Positions 1 through 10,638 of a DNA stretch of 64,000 nucleotides are shown one piece after another (within the stretch, counting starts at the first letter, position 1; each line of letters begins with the position of its first letter). The DNA lies in assembly GCA_023374045.1 (NCBI GenBank), contig JAIOTZ010000138.1:1-64000 (forward strand), read 5' to 3'. The notes beneath the pieces are model-generated. The model saw nothing but the letters and a program-made list of their open reading frames with translations. It did no database searches and was not told the origin of the DNA. The translations under genes and the position numbers were made by a program. Source of the stretch: Limonium bicolor (Eukaryota; Streptophyta; Magnoliopsida; Caryophyllales; Plumbaginaceae).

Positions 1-302
1 TGAAAAGGCTATGTCAGAAGAGTTCAATGCTCTTCGGCATACGAAAACTTGGACCATTGTAGACCTTCGCAAAGGCAAACGACCCATTAGTTGCAAATGG
101 GTCTACAAATAAAACTCAAGGCCAACGGGGACATCGAAAGATACAAGGCCCGATTAGTCGTGAGGGGGTTTACCCAAAAACACGGTCTTGACTATGAGGA
201 AACCTTCTCCCCAGTAGTCAAATTGACTACAGTTCGAGCCCTCATCATAACCGCCATAAAAAATGGATGGATTCTAGACCAACAAGATGTTAACAACGCT
301 TT
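1..302 (+). pseudogene. copia-A reverse transcriptase, N-terminal part
   Basis: This is the start of the reverse transcriptase domain of a Ty1/copia polyprotein. The RT copies retrotransposon RNA into cDNA in virus-like particles. Visible motifs are WVYK, then in a shifted frame [27 protein letters not shown] and the DVNNAF stretch, all standard for copia RT. A one-base frameshift near 110 separates WVYK from the rest, so it is not functional. The reading stops at 302 because a solo LTR is inserted there. The protein continues at 6388 with [11 protein letters not shown], exactly what should follow NAF. The 5' part (gag, protease, integrase) lies outside the window. Confidence 0.93.
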
Positions 303-858
303 TGAAATACCCCGAACTTAATTATGGTGATTAAATAATTATATTATGGTATTTAAGGCCTATTAGTGCCTAAAGAATTTTGGTAAGGAAAATAAATCCA
401 AAGAAATGAGAAAACGCTTAAAAAGCGAAAAACGCTAAATAAGTGTTATATGACCATATGAGGTACGTGACCTCGTTTAAGTATTATAAGGATTCCTAAG
501 GCTTATTCATGCCTAATTGATGTACGGGAACAATTCCCGAAGAAAACGGATCCACAAAATGAATTAAAAACGCGAATAAAGCTTTAGCGCACGTTTTTTC
601 GAGAAAACCCGAAAATGTGACTTTGAGTGGTCAAACAAACCCGTAAAAATTATAGTAAACCAAATAACTATAATTACACATTAATGGAAGCTTAGGAACC
701 ATTAAATTAAAGAAACGAGAAAATTCTGGAAAACGGGTTCCGGTGAGTGAATAGTGTAAAAACTAGAACTTGTGGGGGTGTAGTGTAATAAAACTAAAAT
801 AACTCCCCCAATGGTAAATAAAAATCAGAAAAATGTGAGTGTGGGGTGTGTGGGGCGG

Positions 859-1063
859 ATGACTAAACCTCCCCCTTCCTTGACTCACTTTAAGCACAAA
901 AGTAGAAAAGTACAAAAGTAAAAAGTAACTCACTTCTCTCTCACTCTCACTCTCTCATCTCTCTTCATGACTAAACCTCCCCCTCCTCTCACTTTCAAGT
1001 AGAAAAGTACAAAAGTGAAAAGTAACTCACTTCTCTCTCACCTCTATTTCTCTACTCTCTCTC
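859..1063 (+). repeat. CT-rich tandem duplication inside the solo LTR
   Basis: A unit of about 108 bp starting ATGACTAAACC occurs twice, at 859 and at 967, each ending in long CTCTCT runs. The sister LTR (about 60.66-60.84 kb) has one equivalent block with GA/CT and GT runs. CT/GA tracts are frequent in plant 5' leaders and promoters, so this could be the LTR promoter or leader region. That role is inference. Confidence 0.6.
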
Positions 1064-2516
1064 ATATTCTCCTCCTTCCTTCACGTGAGAACCCCTCCTT
1101 CCTTCCCCTCTCAGTCGATTTGAAGCTCCCAAAATAGCTTCAATGGCTTCTCATCTTCTTCTCCATGCTCAAGCCTCATTTGAACTCCAAATGCAAAAAT
1201 AACCACATATTTGAACTCCCCTCAACAAGAGCTACAATTCTCTCTTTCCAGAATTTCAAAATGAAGAATTTCATCTCCATGGGTTTTGCCCATTTGAAGA
1301 GAAAATGACATCAACTTGAAGCTTGGAGTCTCCTCTTTCTCCTAAGGTAAAAATCTCCAAGAAAAACTCATCTTTTCTCCATCTTTTAGTGTGGCCAATT
1401 TTTCCCTCTTATGCCTTGTTCCTCTTCTTGTTTTGAGCATCTTTCCAAGCCTTCAATGGTGGATTAGAGCCCTCTTTTGATTTATGGCAAGAAACCAATT
1501 CTAGGGTTTCACAAGGTAATCTCTTAATTAGTGCCTTAAACATTCTTAGTTAATGAGATTAAGTGTTTTACTTAAACTCATTCCTTTATTTGAATGTTGG
1601 GTTGGAGTTGGGCATCCACATTGCCTTGACCGATTTTGCATCAAGAGGAGAAGAGGATAGGAGAATTTAAAAGAGGATTTGAATATCAAGGTAAGAAGAA
1701 AATCTACCTTAACTACTACCTTGATGTTTTAGAATTTTTGGGAATGGGGAAAAATAAAAGAATGAACCCAAAACTGGATGGAAATGTGTTTGATGAAGTA
1801 GGAAGAATTTGTAAGTTGTTGTGTGAAATAAGGGCCTTAGAGCCAAGTAATTTGAATATGTATATTGATATTGTTGTTGAGAAGGTTTTGGTAAATTTTG
1901 GATTGCTTTGAGTGCTGGTAGGACCCTTGTATGGGTGTGGCTAGTTTAGGATTGATTTTGGTGAGAATGGATGAATTTGGATATGTTAGATTTGTAGGCA
2001 AACTATGGCAAAATTTTAGTAGAAAATAAGCATTTTTGGATGACTTGGTGAATGGGAGAACCAAGGTGTGTATTGGGTTGAGTAGAGATGTTTAGTAACC
2101 ATGGAATGGTAGTTGGAGGATGAGAATTAAGTGTGTAAAAATCTGTAGCAAGAAGTGTTGAAATGCATTGGAAAAACTAGGAAGAACTAGTGTGCAAGAC
2201 TTAGGAAAATGAGAGTTGGACTTGGGTATAGATAGTGCATTTATCTAGGAATGAATGGAATTGGAATGGTAAAATGGAGTTGGGACAGAGTGCAAAATGC
2301 AAAGAGAAATGTAGAAATGCACAAGTGTGCAAAATGTAAAAATGAGAATGGAAATTTGTAGAAATTGAGCAAGAAGTTGAGTAAGGATTGGACCAATGAT
2401 TTAAGGAGTGTTTTAAGGGTGTTTAAACATGTAGGAAACATGTGGAAAGTTTATGGAGTGATTAAGGGTGGATTAAGGGTTGATTTGGGGTTGAAAAATC
2501 ACCTTACTAGCAGGTT

Positions 2517-2705
2517 TTAGCAGGGTCCGGGACCTAGCCCTTGTATAAGGTCCCGGACCGCATCAAAAAAAGCCCATAGAGTTGACAGAACAGGTGGTCC
2601 AGGACCTAGGTCCAGGACCAAGTCCCGGACCAATAGTAAAAAAGGCCGAGAGTAATATTCAGTGTTGGTCCAGGACTTTGGGTCCGGACCAAGTCCCGGA
2701 CCACC
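2517..2705 (+). repeat. GGTCCGGGAC-type minisatellite inside the solo LTR
   Basis: Three divergent units of about 60-80 bp share GGTCC(G/A)GGACC blocks separated by AAAAAGGCC-like spacers. The sister LTR has a different three-unit array at the corresponding position (about 59.16-59.37 kb), built on GACCGACCCA. The array position is shared but the sequence is not. Confidence 0.6.
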
Positions 2706-2713
2706 CCCAAAAT

Positions 2714-4293
2714 TAGAGGTGGCAGTTCGGGTCAATCGGTTCGGGTTCGGTTAGGTTCGGTTTTGGTTGATTTCAAATTGTTCAATATTTTGTTCGGGTT
2801 GGATCGGGTCGGTTGAATTTGGTTTGTTCGGGTTGAGTTCGGTTTGTTGAAATTTCGGGTTGGTTTGGATCGGTTTGGGTGATTTTCGGTTTGGATGACT
2901 TTCGGTTAGGGTGACTTCGGGTCGGGTAACTTACGGTTCGGGTTAGCCTCTGGTTTATTCAGTTTTTTCGGGTTATGGGTCAAATTCGGGTCAATTAATC
3001 GGTTAAATTTGGTTGCCATTACAGAATCCAGCAACTCAATCATCATGATAAGCAAATTTGACTTCAATCAATCTCAACACGTATAAATGTATATAAAAAA
3101 TTAATCTAAACAAAAAATTATAATTTGCATCATGTTATACTTTAGCAACTAACTCTGAACTTATCATAATTATTGATGTAGCTTTAGATTTTTAGTAGTT
3201 ATATTGATAAAAAAAGATTTTACTAGTTTCAATATTTTGAGAGGAGTATAAATAAGGTATGTTTGTGGATAATTATTAAAATTGTATCAAAGTGTAGTTA
3301 CTTGTATTTTCAATCTATTAATAGTTAGCGAATGGAATTAGTTAATAAGTTTTGATGACTTTTTTTACGGTAATTAAAAATCGTTAATGATGAAGAACTA
3401 TTCAGAAGCATGAAAATTTTGCTAGATATGTAAAAACCTTCAAGTATATTAAGCATTTATGCTAAATTGCTAATGAGGGAGAATTATTCACAAGATTGGA
3501 TAAAGGCTTGAAAAATATAATTAATAAAAACACCTTCAATATATGAATTAATTAATACAATAATAATGATATGAATTAGTGATAAAATTTGAGTCTAAAT
3601 ATACAAATATTTTTGGTTCTTACGAATCTATCATTGATGAGTAACGCATTATCATTAATTCATTATTAGTTGTGCGATTAATGAAAATGCATGATAATTA
3701 ATTACTTTAAAATTTTATAGTGCAAAATATTTGTGGTATTTTAAAATAATTTCTCGAGTATATAAGCTTATTAATACTTTTTTATCGGTACACCACCTAC
3801 TAAGTAATGATTAATTGTAAAAGTATTGTGGGGCATTGTTTAGTGTTGTATGATACAAATTCTAAATACTGATTTGTATTTAAACCAGATATTGGGTATA
3901 AACATTTTGTTTTATTCTCATTGTCTCCTATAATTAATGCAATATATTCTTTCGGGTCACATCAGATATATTAGTTCGGGTCACACTGGTTTCAGTTCGG
4001 GTTCGGTTCAGTTGATTTTCGGTTGGTTTCGGTTCGGGTCACTTCGGATTTCGGGTCATTGTCGGGTTATGGATGACTTCGGTTCGGTTGATTTTGGTTC
4101 GGATGACTTCGGTTCGGATGATTGTGGATTGTGGTTTACTTTCGGTTTACAATAATATGGTTCGGTTTGGTCCGGGTCGGTTTATTTCGGATTTCGGGTC
4201 ATTTTTCAAGTTATAGTTTTCAGTTGAGATTCGGATTCGGATCGGATTGGTTCGGTTCAGTTTTTCGGGTTCGGGTTACTTTTGCCAGGTCTA
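2714..4293. mobile_element. Non-autonomous hAT-like element (hAT-1, copy 1), 1580 bp
   Basis: The element is bounded by a perfect 8-bp duplication cccaaaat (2706-2713 and 4294-4301). It starts TAGAGGTGGCA and its other end, reverse-complemented, is TAGACCTGGCA. This fits hAT-type imperfect inverted ends and the 8-bp target duplication. Both subterminal regions are packed with TCGGGT/GGTTCGGT repeats, and the centre is AT-rich and non-coding. No transposase is visible, so it would need one in trans. A sister copy of 1542 bp lies in reverse orientation at 57214-58755 with a different 8-bp duplication. Confidence 0.9.
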
Positions 4294-5424
4294 CCCAAAA
4301 TTTGACCGAGAGTGTTTTAAGGGTTCTAAACATGGGGGATTGAATGGTAATGGTTTTAGATGTTGTTAAGGCCTTGTTTGGTGATATGTAAAGGTCCTAA
4401 GAAGTGTAAACAAGTGTAGGAAATGAGTGAGAAGTAAGAACATGAATTGACATGAGTAAAACTAAGTATATCGGGATAACGGGGTAAGTACGGGAGAGTA
4501 GTAACTATTTACATACCGTATAAACATGGTATTAATAACAATGTTTGAAACATTATCATAGGATCGTATGTGAACCGAGCAACGTGAGATGCCACGGTAA
4601 AAGTAAAACCAAGGTATAAGGTATGATTTTCTCATGCCCCGTATGCTAACCGAGCTACGTTGATTTGTATGCTTGTGTGCCGGCTAATCAAGATAAAAGC
4701 ATGAAAATGGTTTATTGCACTTGATTGTATGTCTTGCTGTATGATGTATGAGCTAACCCTTCTTGAATGATTGCGTGGCCTAACTTAGTGCGTAGACCGA
4801 CTCATAGACGAGTCTTGTTGATTAGTGACTCATAGGAAGAGTCATGTTGTGAATTAATGGAAACGTAGAAACGCACTAAAACTAATGAACCAAGAAATGA
4901 TAACGCAAACCTATGAACTCACTAGAATGTGAGAGAGCGTACGGGATTAGTAAACTCCCGATAACGGTTAGAGACCGAATCAATTCAATCCACCAAACAA
5001 TAAATAGTGGAAGTATATAAGTAACCTCTACTAGAGGAATTGATGATGGTGCAAGACATGAATCTTGAGAAAAGTAAAGTACGGTAAGGGATCACCAAAA
5101 CCCTTAGAACAATAGTTGACCCACAATGAGAGGACCCGACTAGTATAAACAATGTCCCGAACATGAGAGTAATCGATACGTTGGGGGAACCCTTAAATCT
5201 GAGATTACTAAACATTGGTAATTCCCTAAGGTAATAGAGGATATCGAGAGAGATACTTCTAGGCTAATCCATGAGATTGTAAAATAACTCCAAGAGAGGA
5301 GTATTGGGAATTTGAGTAGTCCGGGTAGAAACAGACATTTGAGTATTTGAGGAGCTAAGCGTATAGCTCCGCTTATATTTGTAAGCCCGGTGGCGAGTCT
5401 TGTGTATGACTCTGCCCGGAGGGC

Positions 5425-5700
5425 TGTAAGTAAAGAGTATTGAGTAATGAGTATGTACAAGTAAGTAATGAGTATTGAGTAATGAGTATGTACAAGTAAG
5501 TAATGAGTATTGAGTAATGAGTATGTACGAGTAAAGTAAAGAGTATTGAGTAGGGAGTAAGTACGAGTAATGCAATGAATATTGAGTGATGAGTAAGTAC
5601 TAGTAAAGTAGTGAGTATTGAGCAAAGCACGAGTAAGGTAATGAGTAAGGTAACGAGTGAAGTATGAGTAAAGCAACAAGTAAGTAAGAATACGATTGGT
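5425..5700 (+). repeat. GAGTA-type short tandem repeats
   Basis: An irregular array of GAGTATTGAGTAATGAGTA-like units is interspersed with GTACAAGTAA and GTACGAGTAA. It lies in the 3' third of the solo LTR. On the minus strand the array gives long spurious reading frames rich in Leu, Thr and Tyr, which should not be taken as genes. Confidence 0.75.
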
Positions 5701-6387
5701 GTAAGCCTTATGAACCCGAACGGGGAGAAAGAGAGCATCCGATTAAACCGGATGAATGAGTAACTAATATGAACGGTTGACTGACGAATTATCTTCCCTC
5801 GTAGGTATTGAATCTTGTGTATGTATGTAGGTATTGTTGCTTGTGTATGATGTTGTAGTATTAGTATGTATGTATGCATGAAAATGAACTCCATGTATTC
5901 GACCAAAGTAGTCGGCGTACCCCGGTTAGCACGCGGATATGCGAATTTCATATGTAGCAATTTGCTGAGCCCCTAGGGGCACCGTTTTTTATTTACAGGT
6001 ACTTCGAAGCTGACCACCGTTCGAGAGTGTAGGACGGGGTTGTTGTATAAGCATGGGTAGTTGAGTAATAGGAACTGTATTTGTATTGTAATGTGAAATT
6101 GTAAGTCCAAATTGTATCGGTAATTTGAGGATTGTAGTAGACTTGGTATAGTATTGAATTGGAGTTTGTATTTGGATTATGATTTGAGTATGGAATGGAA
6201 AGTAATGTAATGTGTAGAGTACTCGGTATATTCAAGTCATCAGACCGATAGTATGTAGTATTGTAACTGGCCTTGCTAGTCACGTGGGTGACTAACGACA
6301 TTGTACACCCGCCGTTGTGTATGTAATATCCGCTGCGAAGGTAAGTAATTGTAAGATAATGATGGGATTAGCGGTAGGGGTGTTACA

Positions 6388-7577
6388 GCTTTCCTTCATG
6401 GAGACCTCCACGAGGACGTTTACATGAACATACCCAAAGGTCTACAAGTTCATGGAGAGAACAAGGTGTGCAAGCTTCACAAATCACTCTACGGATTAAA
6501 GCAAGCCTCCCGCCAATGGTACGAGAGACTTGCTAATTTCCTAAAAGGTCTAGGATTCCACCACTCCTAAAATGATCACTCTCTTTTCATCAAACGACAC
6601 AAAAACAATTACTTTATTAGGAGTCTATGTGGACGACATCCTAGTGGTAGGAAACAACATCAAAGAGGTGAAATTCTTAAAGAGACAACTTGACAAGGAA
6701 TTCAAAATAAAGGACCTAGGGAGACTAAACTTCTTCCTAGGTATGGAATTTTTGGAAACCAAAGAGGGTGTTATCGTGTCACAACAAAGATACATCAACC
6801 AAATCATACATGACTTTGACGCGCAAGACATCAAACATTCAGCCTCACCACTTCCAGTCAACATCAAACTATACAAAAACAGTGGCTCCAAACTAGAAAA
6901 CCCCACAACATACAGATGTCTTGGGGGAAACTAAACTTCCTTACCAATTCTAGACCAGACATTTGCTATGCCGTTCAATTTCTTAGTCAATTTCTTCAAG
7001 AACCAACTTCAGACCACCTAAAGGCTGCTTTTCACACACTTTCCTATGTCAAAGGAACATCCGGGTTTGGCCTATACTTTAACAAAGAATCCAATTTCAA
7101 ACTAGAAGCCTATTGTGATTCAGATTGGGCCTCTTGCCCCAACACACGAAGATCAATATCCGGATATTACATCCTTTTAGGTGGTTCCCCCTAAGTTGGA
7201 AGTCCAAGAAACAAACAACGGTTGCCCTATCCTCTGCCGAAGCAGAATACAGGGCAATGCGGCAGGTTACTGGAGAGCTAAGTTGGTTAAGTAGACTCTT
7301 GCACGAGATTGACATCAAGGACATCACACCCGTTCCGCTAAAGTGTGATAACTTAGCAGCTATACACATAGCTATAAACCCTGTATCACACGAACACACA
7401 AAACACATTGAATTAGATTGTCATTTTGTGCGTGACAAACTACAGGCCGGCCTAATACAAGTGCAATATGTTCCTACCTCACAACAGCTAGCCGACGTCA
7501 TGACCAAAACACTCACAGGTAAACAGTATCATCACTCTTTCCATACCCTAGGTCTAAAACATCAAGAAAACGGATAA
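6388..7577 (+). pseudogene. copia-A reverse transcriptase C-terminal part and RNase H
   Basis: This continues the copia polyprotein broken at 302. In order one can read [23 protein letters not shown], a stop codon at about 6568 where Gln is expected, then after a frameshift the catalytic YVDD (about 6628) and FFLGME. After another frameshift near 6910 comes the RNase H entry SRPDICYAVQFLSQF with YCDSDWASC (about 7110). A last frame shift near 7195 gives SWKSKKQTTVALSSAEAEYRA and the terminal KHIELDCHFVRDKL and TKTL motifs. With one stop and at least three frame changes it is an old, dead copy. The frame ends at 7577, about 120 bp before the polypurine tract. Confidence 0.95.
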
Positions 7578-7696
7578 CATCTTTCTACTTTATTATCTTT
7601 TTTATAGGTACCTATCGGTGTATCATTCCACTTCCTCCATGCAGCAAAGAGCACACCTCTAACAGTTTCCTCGGTCACCTGAAGAGTGCACTCTTT

Positions 7697-7712
7697 GAGG
7701 GGGGGGGGGGGG
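7697..7712 (+). other. Polypurine tract of copia-A
   Basis: GAG is followed by an uninterrupted run of G ending at 7712, immediately before TGTTAGACATGG. The polypurine tract primes plus-strand DNA synthesis in LTR retrotransposons, and its place next to the TG start of the LTR fits. Fourteen Gs is unusually long and the exact count may be affected by sequencing. Confidence 0.8.
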
Positions 7713-7980
7713 TGTTAGACATGGACAAGTAGGATGTACTTAGGATATACATATATGTACGTTTCTAGTGCTGTATTCTAGGTCCTCTTTATTGTATTTT
7801 CCTATCCGTTATTTGATTATCCTTTGTAATGTTGATATGGGCATACAAAAGGCCCACTCATTCTCTTCTGTTTAGTAAGCAGAGAATAGCATAATAGTCA
7901 AGGGCTTTGACCCTCTCTGTACAAAAGACGCCCGAAACAAGAAATAAGAGAAATACATGTTTGTTTTCGAGATTCTGTCA
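7713..7980 (+). repeat. 3' LTR of copia-A (about 268 bp)
   Basis: The LTR starts TGTTAGACATGG right after the polypurine tract. It probably ends at GATTCTGTCA (7980), giving TG...CA ends. A copia-like terminal region runs from about 7860 (TTCTCTTCTGTTTAGTAAGC) to AAATACATG. The 5' LTR is outside the window, so the right boundary is inferred from the CA end and length only. Confidence 0.7.
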
Positions 7981-8176
7981 TATATGAAAGATATGATGGA
8001 TTCTTTGCTTGGTATTGGTTAAACGAAGATGATTAACATTTTAAATGGAACTAGAAGAGTATTCGTTTTTCAAAAAAAAAAGAAGAGTATTCAGGAAGGG
8101 TAGAGAAAAACATTATATTATTTTATTTGCCTATATACTACTGCTTTCTTAGGTGATGAAGCTAAAAAACATTTAC
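7981..8176. other. Unannotated spacer
   Basis: AT-rich sequence without coding signal, containing a short A-run with a repeated AGAAGAGTATTC. I see nothing identifiable. Confidence 0.5.
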
Positions 8177-8582
8177 GGGGGTGTTTATTTTGGGATATTA
8201 CAAAAAGAATTAGAATCATTTTGTCAAATTTAGATGGTTTTTCTCATTTTAAAGAAAGAGATTGAGAATGAGATTATTCACTAACTTGATTTTTTAGCAC
8301 GCATTAGAGATTGTGATTCTCTTTCCTCCGTACTCTTGAACTAGTAACTAGTAACTATTGATTGATGAACGACAACCATTGACTGAGGATTGGTAGTTGT
8401 TGATCAGCAATTGATGGTCAATGATTGGTGGCCAGAGACCATTGATCGTTGACCAATGGCCCGTGACTAGAGATTCATTCCATTTTTCCCATATACAAAC
8501 AAACTGTCAAGAGAATCAATTGATTTTTCTTCATTTGTCGTCATTCGTTTTCATAATTTCATTCTGGGTAGCAAATGCCCCC
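8177..8582. mobile_element. MITE-like element with GGGGG(T/C)(G/A)TTTG ends
   Basis: The left end reads GGGGGTGTTTATTTTGGGA. The right end, reverse-complemented, reads GGGGGCATTTGCTACCCAGA. Such GGGGGCGTTTG-type ends are common in plant Tourist/PIF-Harbinger-like MITEs. The interior is non-coding, with repeated ATTGATNN/TTGACCAATGG words. No clear target duplication remains (tac versus tgt outside the ends), so the class is tentative. Confidence 0.4.
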
Positions 8583-8614
8583 TGTTGTTAATTGTAGAAG
8601 GAGAGAATTATATG

Positions 8615-8805
8615 TACGGAAACTTATAAAGAGGATTTGAATCTACTATTTCATTGATCACGGTGTATACAAACAGTCTCAATACATGTATACTTATAGT
8701 AAAACGGTTTGATACTAGAAGCTTCTAACACCATAAGATAAAGACATAAGGAATTTTATATAGGCTGGGCTTAACATCATGGGCCTATGGGCTGTTACAC
8801 TTGTA
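8615..8805 (-). repeat. 3' LTR of copia-B (191 bp)
   Basis: It matches 13011-13204 almost base for base, lacking a 4-bp insert (GATT) and having one extra T. It follows the polypurine tract in element orientation, so it is the 3' LTR. Confidence 0.95.
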
Positions 8806-8817
8806 TTCCCCCTCGCT
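8806..8817 (-). other. Polypurine tract of copia-B
   Basis: On the minus strand AGCGAGGGGGAA lies directly against the LTR start TACAAGTG. It is also the last part of the pol reading frame (SSEGEY), an overlap usual in compact copia elements. Confidence 0.85.
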
Positions 8818-10431
8818 TGAAACTTCAGTGAGCTGGAGTTGAGAGCGCAGCCAGAGAAATCGATGAGCCGAGAGGGGTTTCGTGAGCAGGTCAGCAATCT
8901 GATCATCACCGTGAAGAAACTTCACTTGTAAAGCCTTAGATGCAACACGTTCACGAACAAAATGTATGTCCAGAGCAACGTGTTTGGTGCGAGTGTGAAG
9001 AATCGGGTTAACAGCAAGTAGGTGGCAGCAAGGTTATCACACCAGATTGTTGGGGCATGCGACAGAAACACATGAAGTTCACAGAGCAAGTTTTGTATCC
9101 AGATTAGTTCTGCTGCAGCAGAGGCAACAGCTCTGTATTCGGCCTCTGTGGAGGACCGAGCAACTGTGGGTTGCTTCTTCGAACTCCAGGAGAGAAGAGT
9201 GGAGCCGAGATATACAGCATAAGCAGTTGTAGAGCGACGATCAGAGGGACAAGAGCCCCAGTCCGCATCAGAAAAGGCAGTGAGAGTGATGTTTGGTGAA
9301 TGTGGAATAAATAGCGAAAGATGCTTGGTGCCATTGAGGTAACGGAGCACTCGTTTCAAGTTAGACCAGTGTACTTGCAAAGGTTTGTGCATATATTGAC
9401 ACAACTTATTAACCGCATGAGAAATATCAGGGCGGGTGAGATTCAAGTATTGCAAGCTACCAAGGAGGCTGCGAAAAGGGTGTGATCAGGAAAGGGAGGA
9501 CTGTCATTTGAGGAGAGATCAGTAGTAATGGAAAGAGGGGTACTGACAAGTTTACAACCACGCATCTGTGCTTTTGTAATAAGTTCATCAATGTACTTTG
9601 TTTGAGACAGATACATACCTTTGGCTGTGCGGTGAACTTGAATTCCTAGAAAAAAGTTTAGAGAACCCAACTGTCGAACAGGAAAGTGTGAGGATAAAGA
9701 GGAGATAAATGTTTTGAGAAGTGAAGTGCTTGTCCCGGTGAGAATTATGTCGTCGACATATATCAGCAGATAAAGAAGATCAGTTCCAGAAGAGAAGATG
9801 AACAAGGAGGAGTCTGCTTTTGATTGAGTAAAACCAAGGACTAAAGGGTATCACATAATTTGGCAAACCAGGCCCGTGGGGCCTGTTTAAGTCCGTACAA
9901 AGAGCGATGAAGCTTACAGACATGTGCAGGGCGTTGAGGATCCACAAACCCAGGTGGTTGCTTCATGTATACAGTCTCATGAAGATCACCGTGGAGAAAC
10001 GCATTGGCAATATCAATCTGCTCCACTGGCCAGTTTCTCGAGACAGCAAGGGACAAGACGGTTCTGATGGTGACCGGTTTTATAACCGGACTGAACGTCT
10101 CTTCATAATCGATACCGTGAGTTTGAGAATAGCCTTGAGCAACAAGACGTGCCTTGCGACGCTCAATATCCCCATTTGCAAGATATTTGGTACGTAAAAT
10201 CCACTTGCACCCCAAAACATTCGCATCAGACGGACATGGAACCAAAGACCAAGTATTGGTTCGAAGTAGAGCATTATATTCATCAGTCATAGCCTGTTTC
10301 CAGCAAGGAAACTTCAAAGCTTCCTTAAAAGTGGGCATAGCAGGTGGATCAGACAACTGAGTATGCCAAGCGACAGTCCCATCAGTGCGGGTGAGAGGTT
10401 TGTAAACATTTGCTCTGCTGCGAGTAGTCAT
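8818..10431 (-). pseudogene. copia-B reverse transcriptase and RNase H
   Basis: Reading on the minus strand from about 10431, RT begins near MPTFKEALKFPCWKQAM. It contains [20 protein letters not shown], the DIANAFLHGDL stretch and [16 protein letters not shown]. After a frame change near 9840 come the catalytic YVDD (about 9750) and FFLGIQVHR. After another near 9460 the RNase H follows, with TRPDISHAV, FSDADWGSC and KKQPTVARSSTEAEYRA. A one-base loss near 9015 shifts the tail, which continues in another frame as RTKHVALDIHFVRERV and ADLLTKPL up to the LTR. Domains are complete and motifs intact. Only frame changes, and no obvious nonsense substitutions, disrupt it. Confidence 0.93.
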
Positions 10432-10638
10432 GGGGTGAGTCTGAACTGGAGGATGGAGGAATAGGTAATTCGGCCGATGCAGCTGGGGTAGAGGAAGTAG
10501 TAGTGGTAGCAGGTAAAAGGGAATTATCTGTGGGAGGTGGAGTGCTGGCAGCAGAATTTGTGGGGAAGTAGATGGGATAGATGGTGGTGGAGAATTTGGT
10601 GGCGTTGTGGGGTTAGGAAGAACTGGAGGGGTGATTTA
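10432..10638 (-). other. Integrase-RT linker of copia-B
   Basis: The stretch is rich in Pro, Ser and Thr codons on the minus strand (PPTDNSLLPATTTTSSTP-like), typical of the poorly conserved linker between integrase and RT in copia. The frame changes more than once here, so the coding link is broken. Confidence 0.7.

Larger units (their letters stand above)
303..6387 (+). mobile_element. Solo LTR of a Ty3/gypsy family (gypsy-A), 6085 bp
   Basis: The segment begins TGAAATACCCC and ends GTGTTACA. It is flanked by the 5-bp duplication gcttt at 298-302 and 6388-6392, and removing it plus one repeat restores the copia RT reading. It carries no gag, pol, primer site or polypurine tract. The reverse complement of 55804-61365 is colinear with it. 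In that copy the same TGAAATACCC end abuts a polypurine tract and internal sequence, which identifies this segment as an LTR. The simplest reading is a solo LTR left by LTR-LTR recombination. About 1.58 kb is a later hAT insertion, so the LTR proper is about 4.5 kb, very long. Small reading frames inside look incidental. Assignment to gypsy rests on similarity of the ends to gypsy-B in this window. Confidence 0.85.

Noticed and set aside
2714..4293. hAT-1 as a Helitron
   Set aside because: A perfect 8-bp target duplication and inverted TAGxxxTGGCA ends fit hAT. Helitrons make no target duplication.
5140..5960. Overlapping minus-strand open frames of 103-195 residues
   Set aside because: They run through GAGTA-type tandem repeats inside the solo LTR, give repetitive Thr/Leu/Tyr-rich peptides in several frames at once, and have no recognisable domain.
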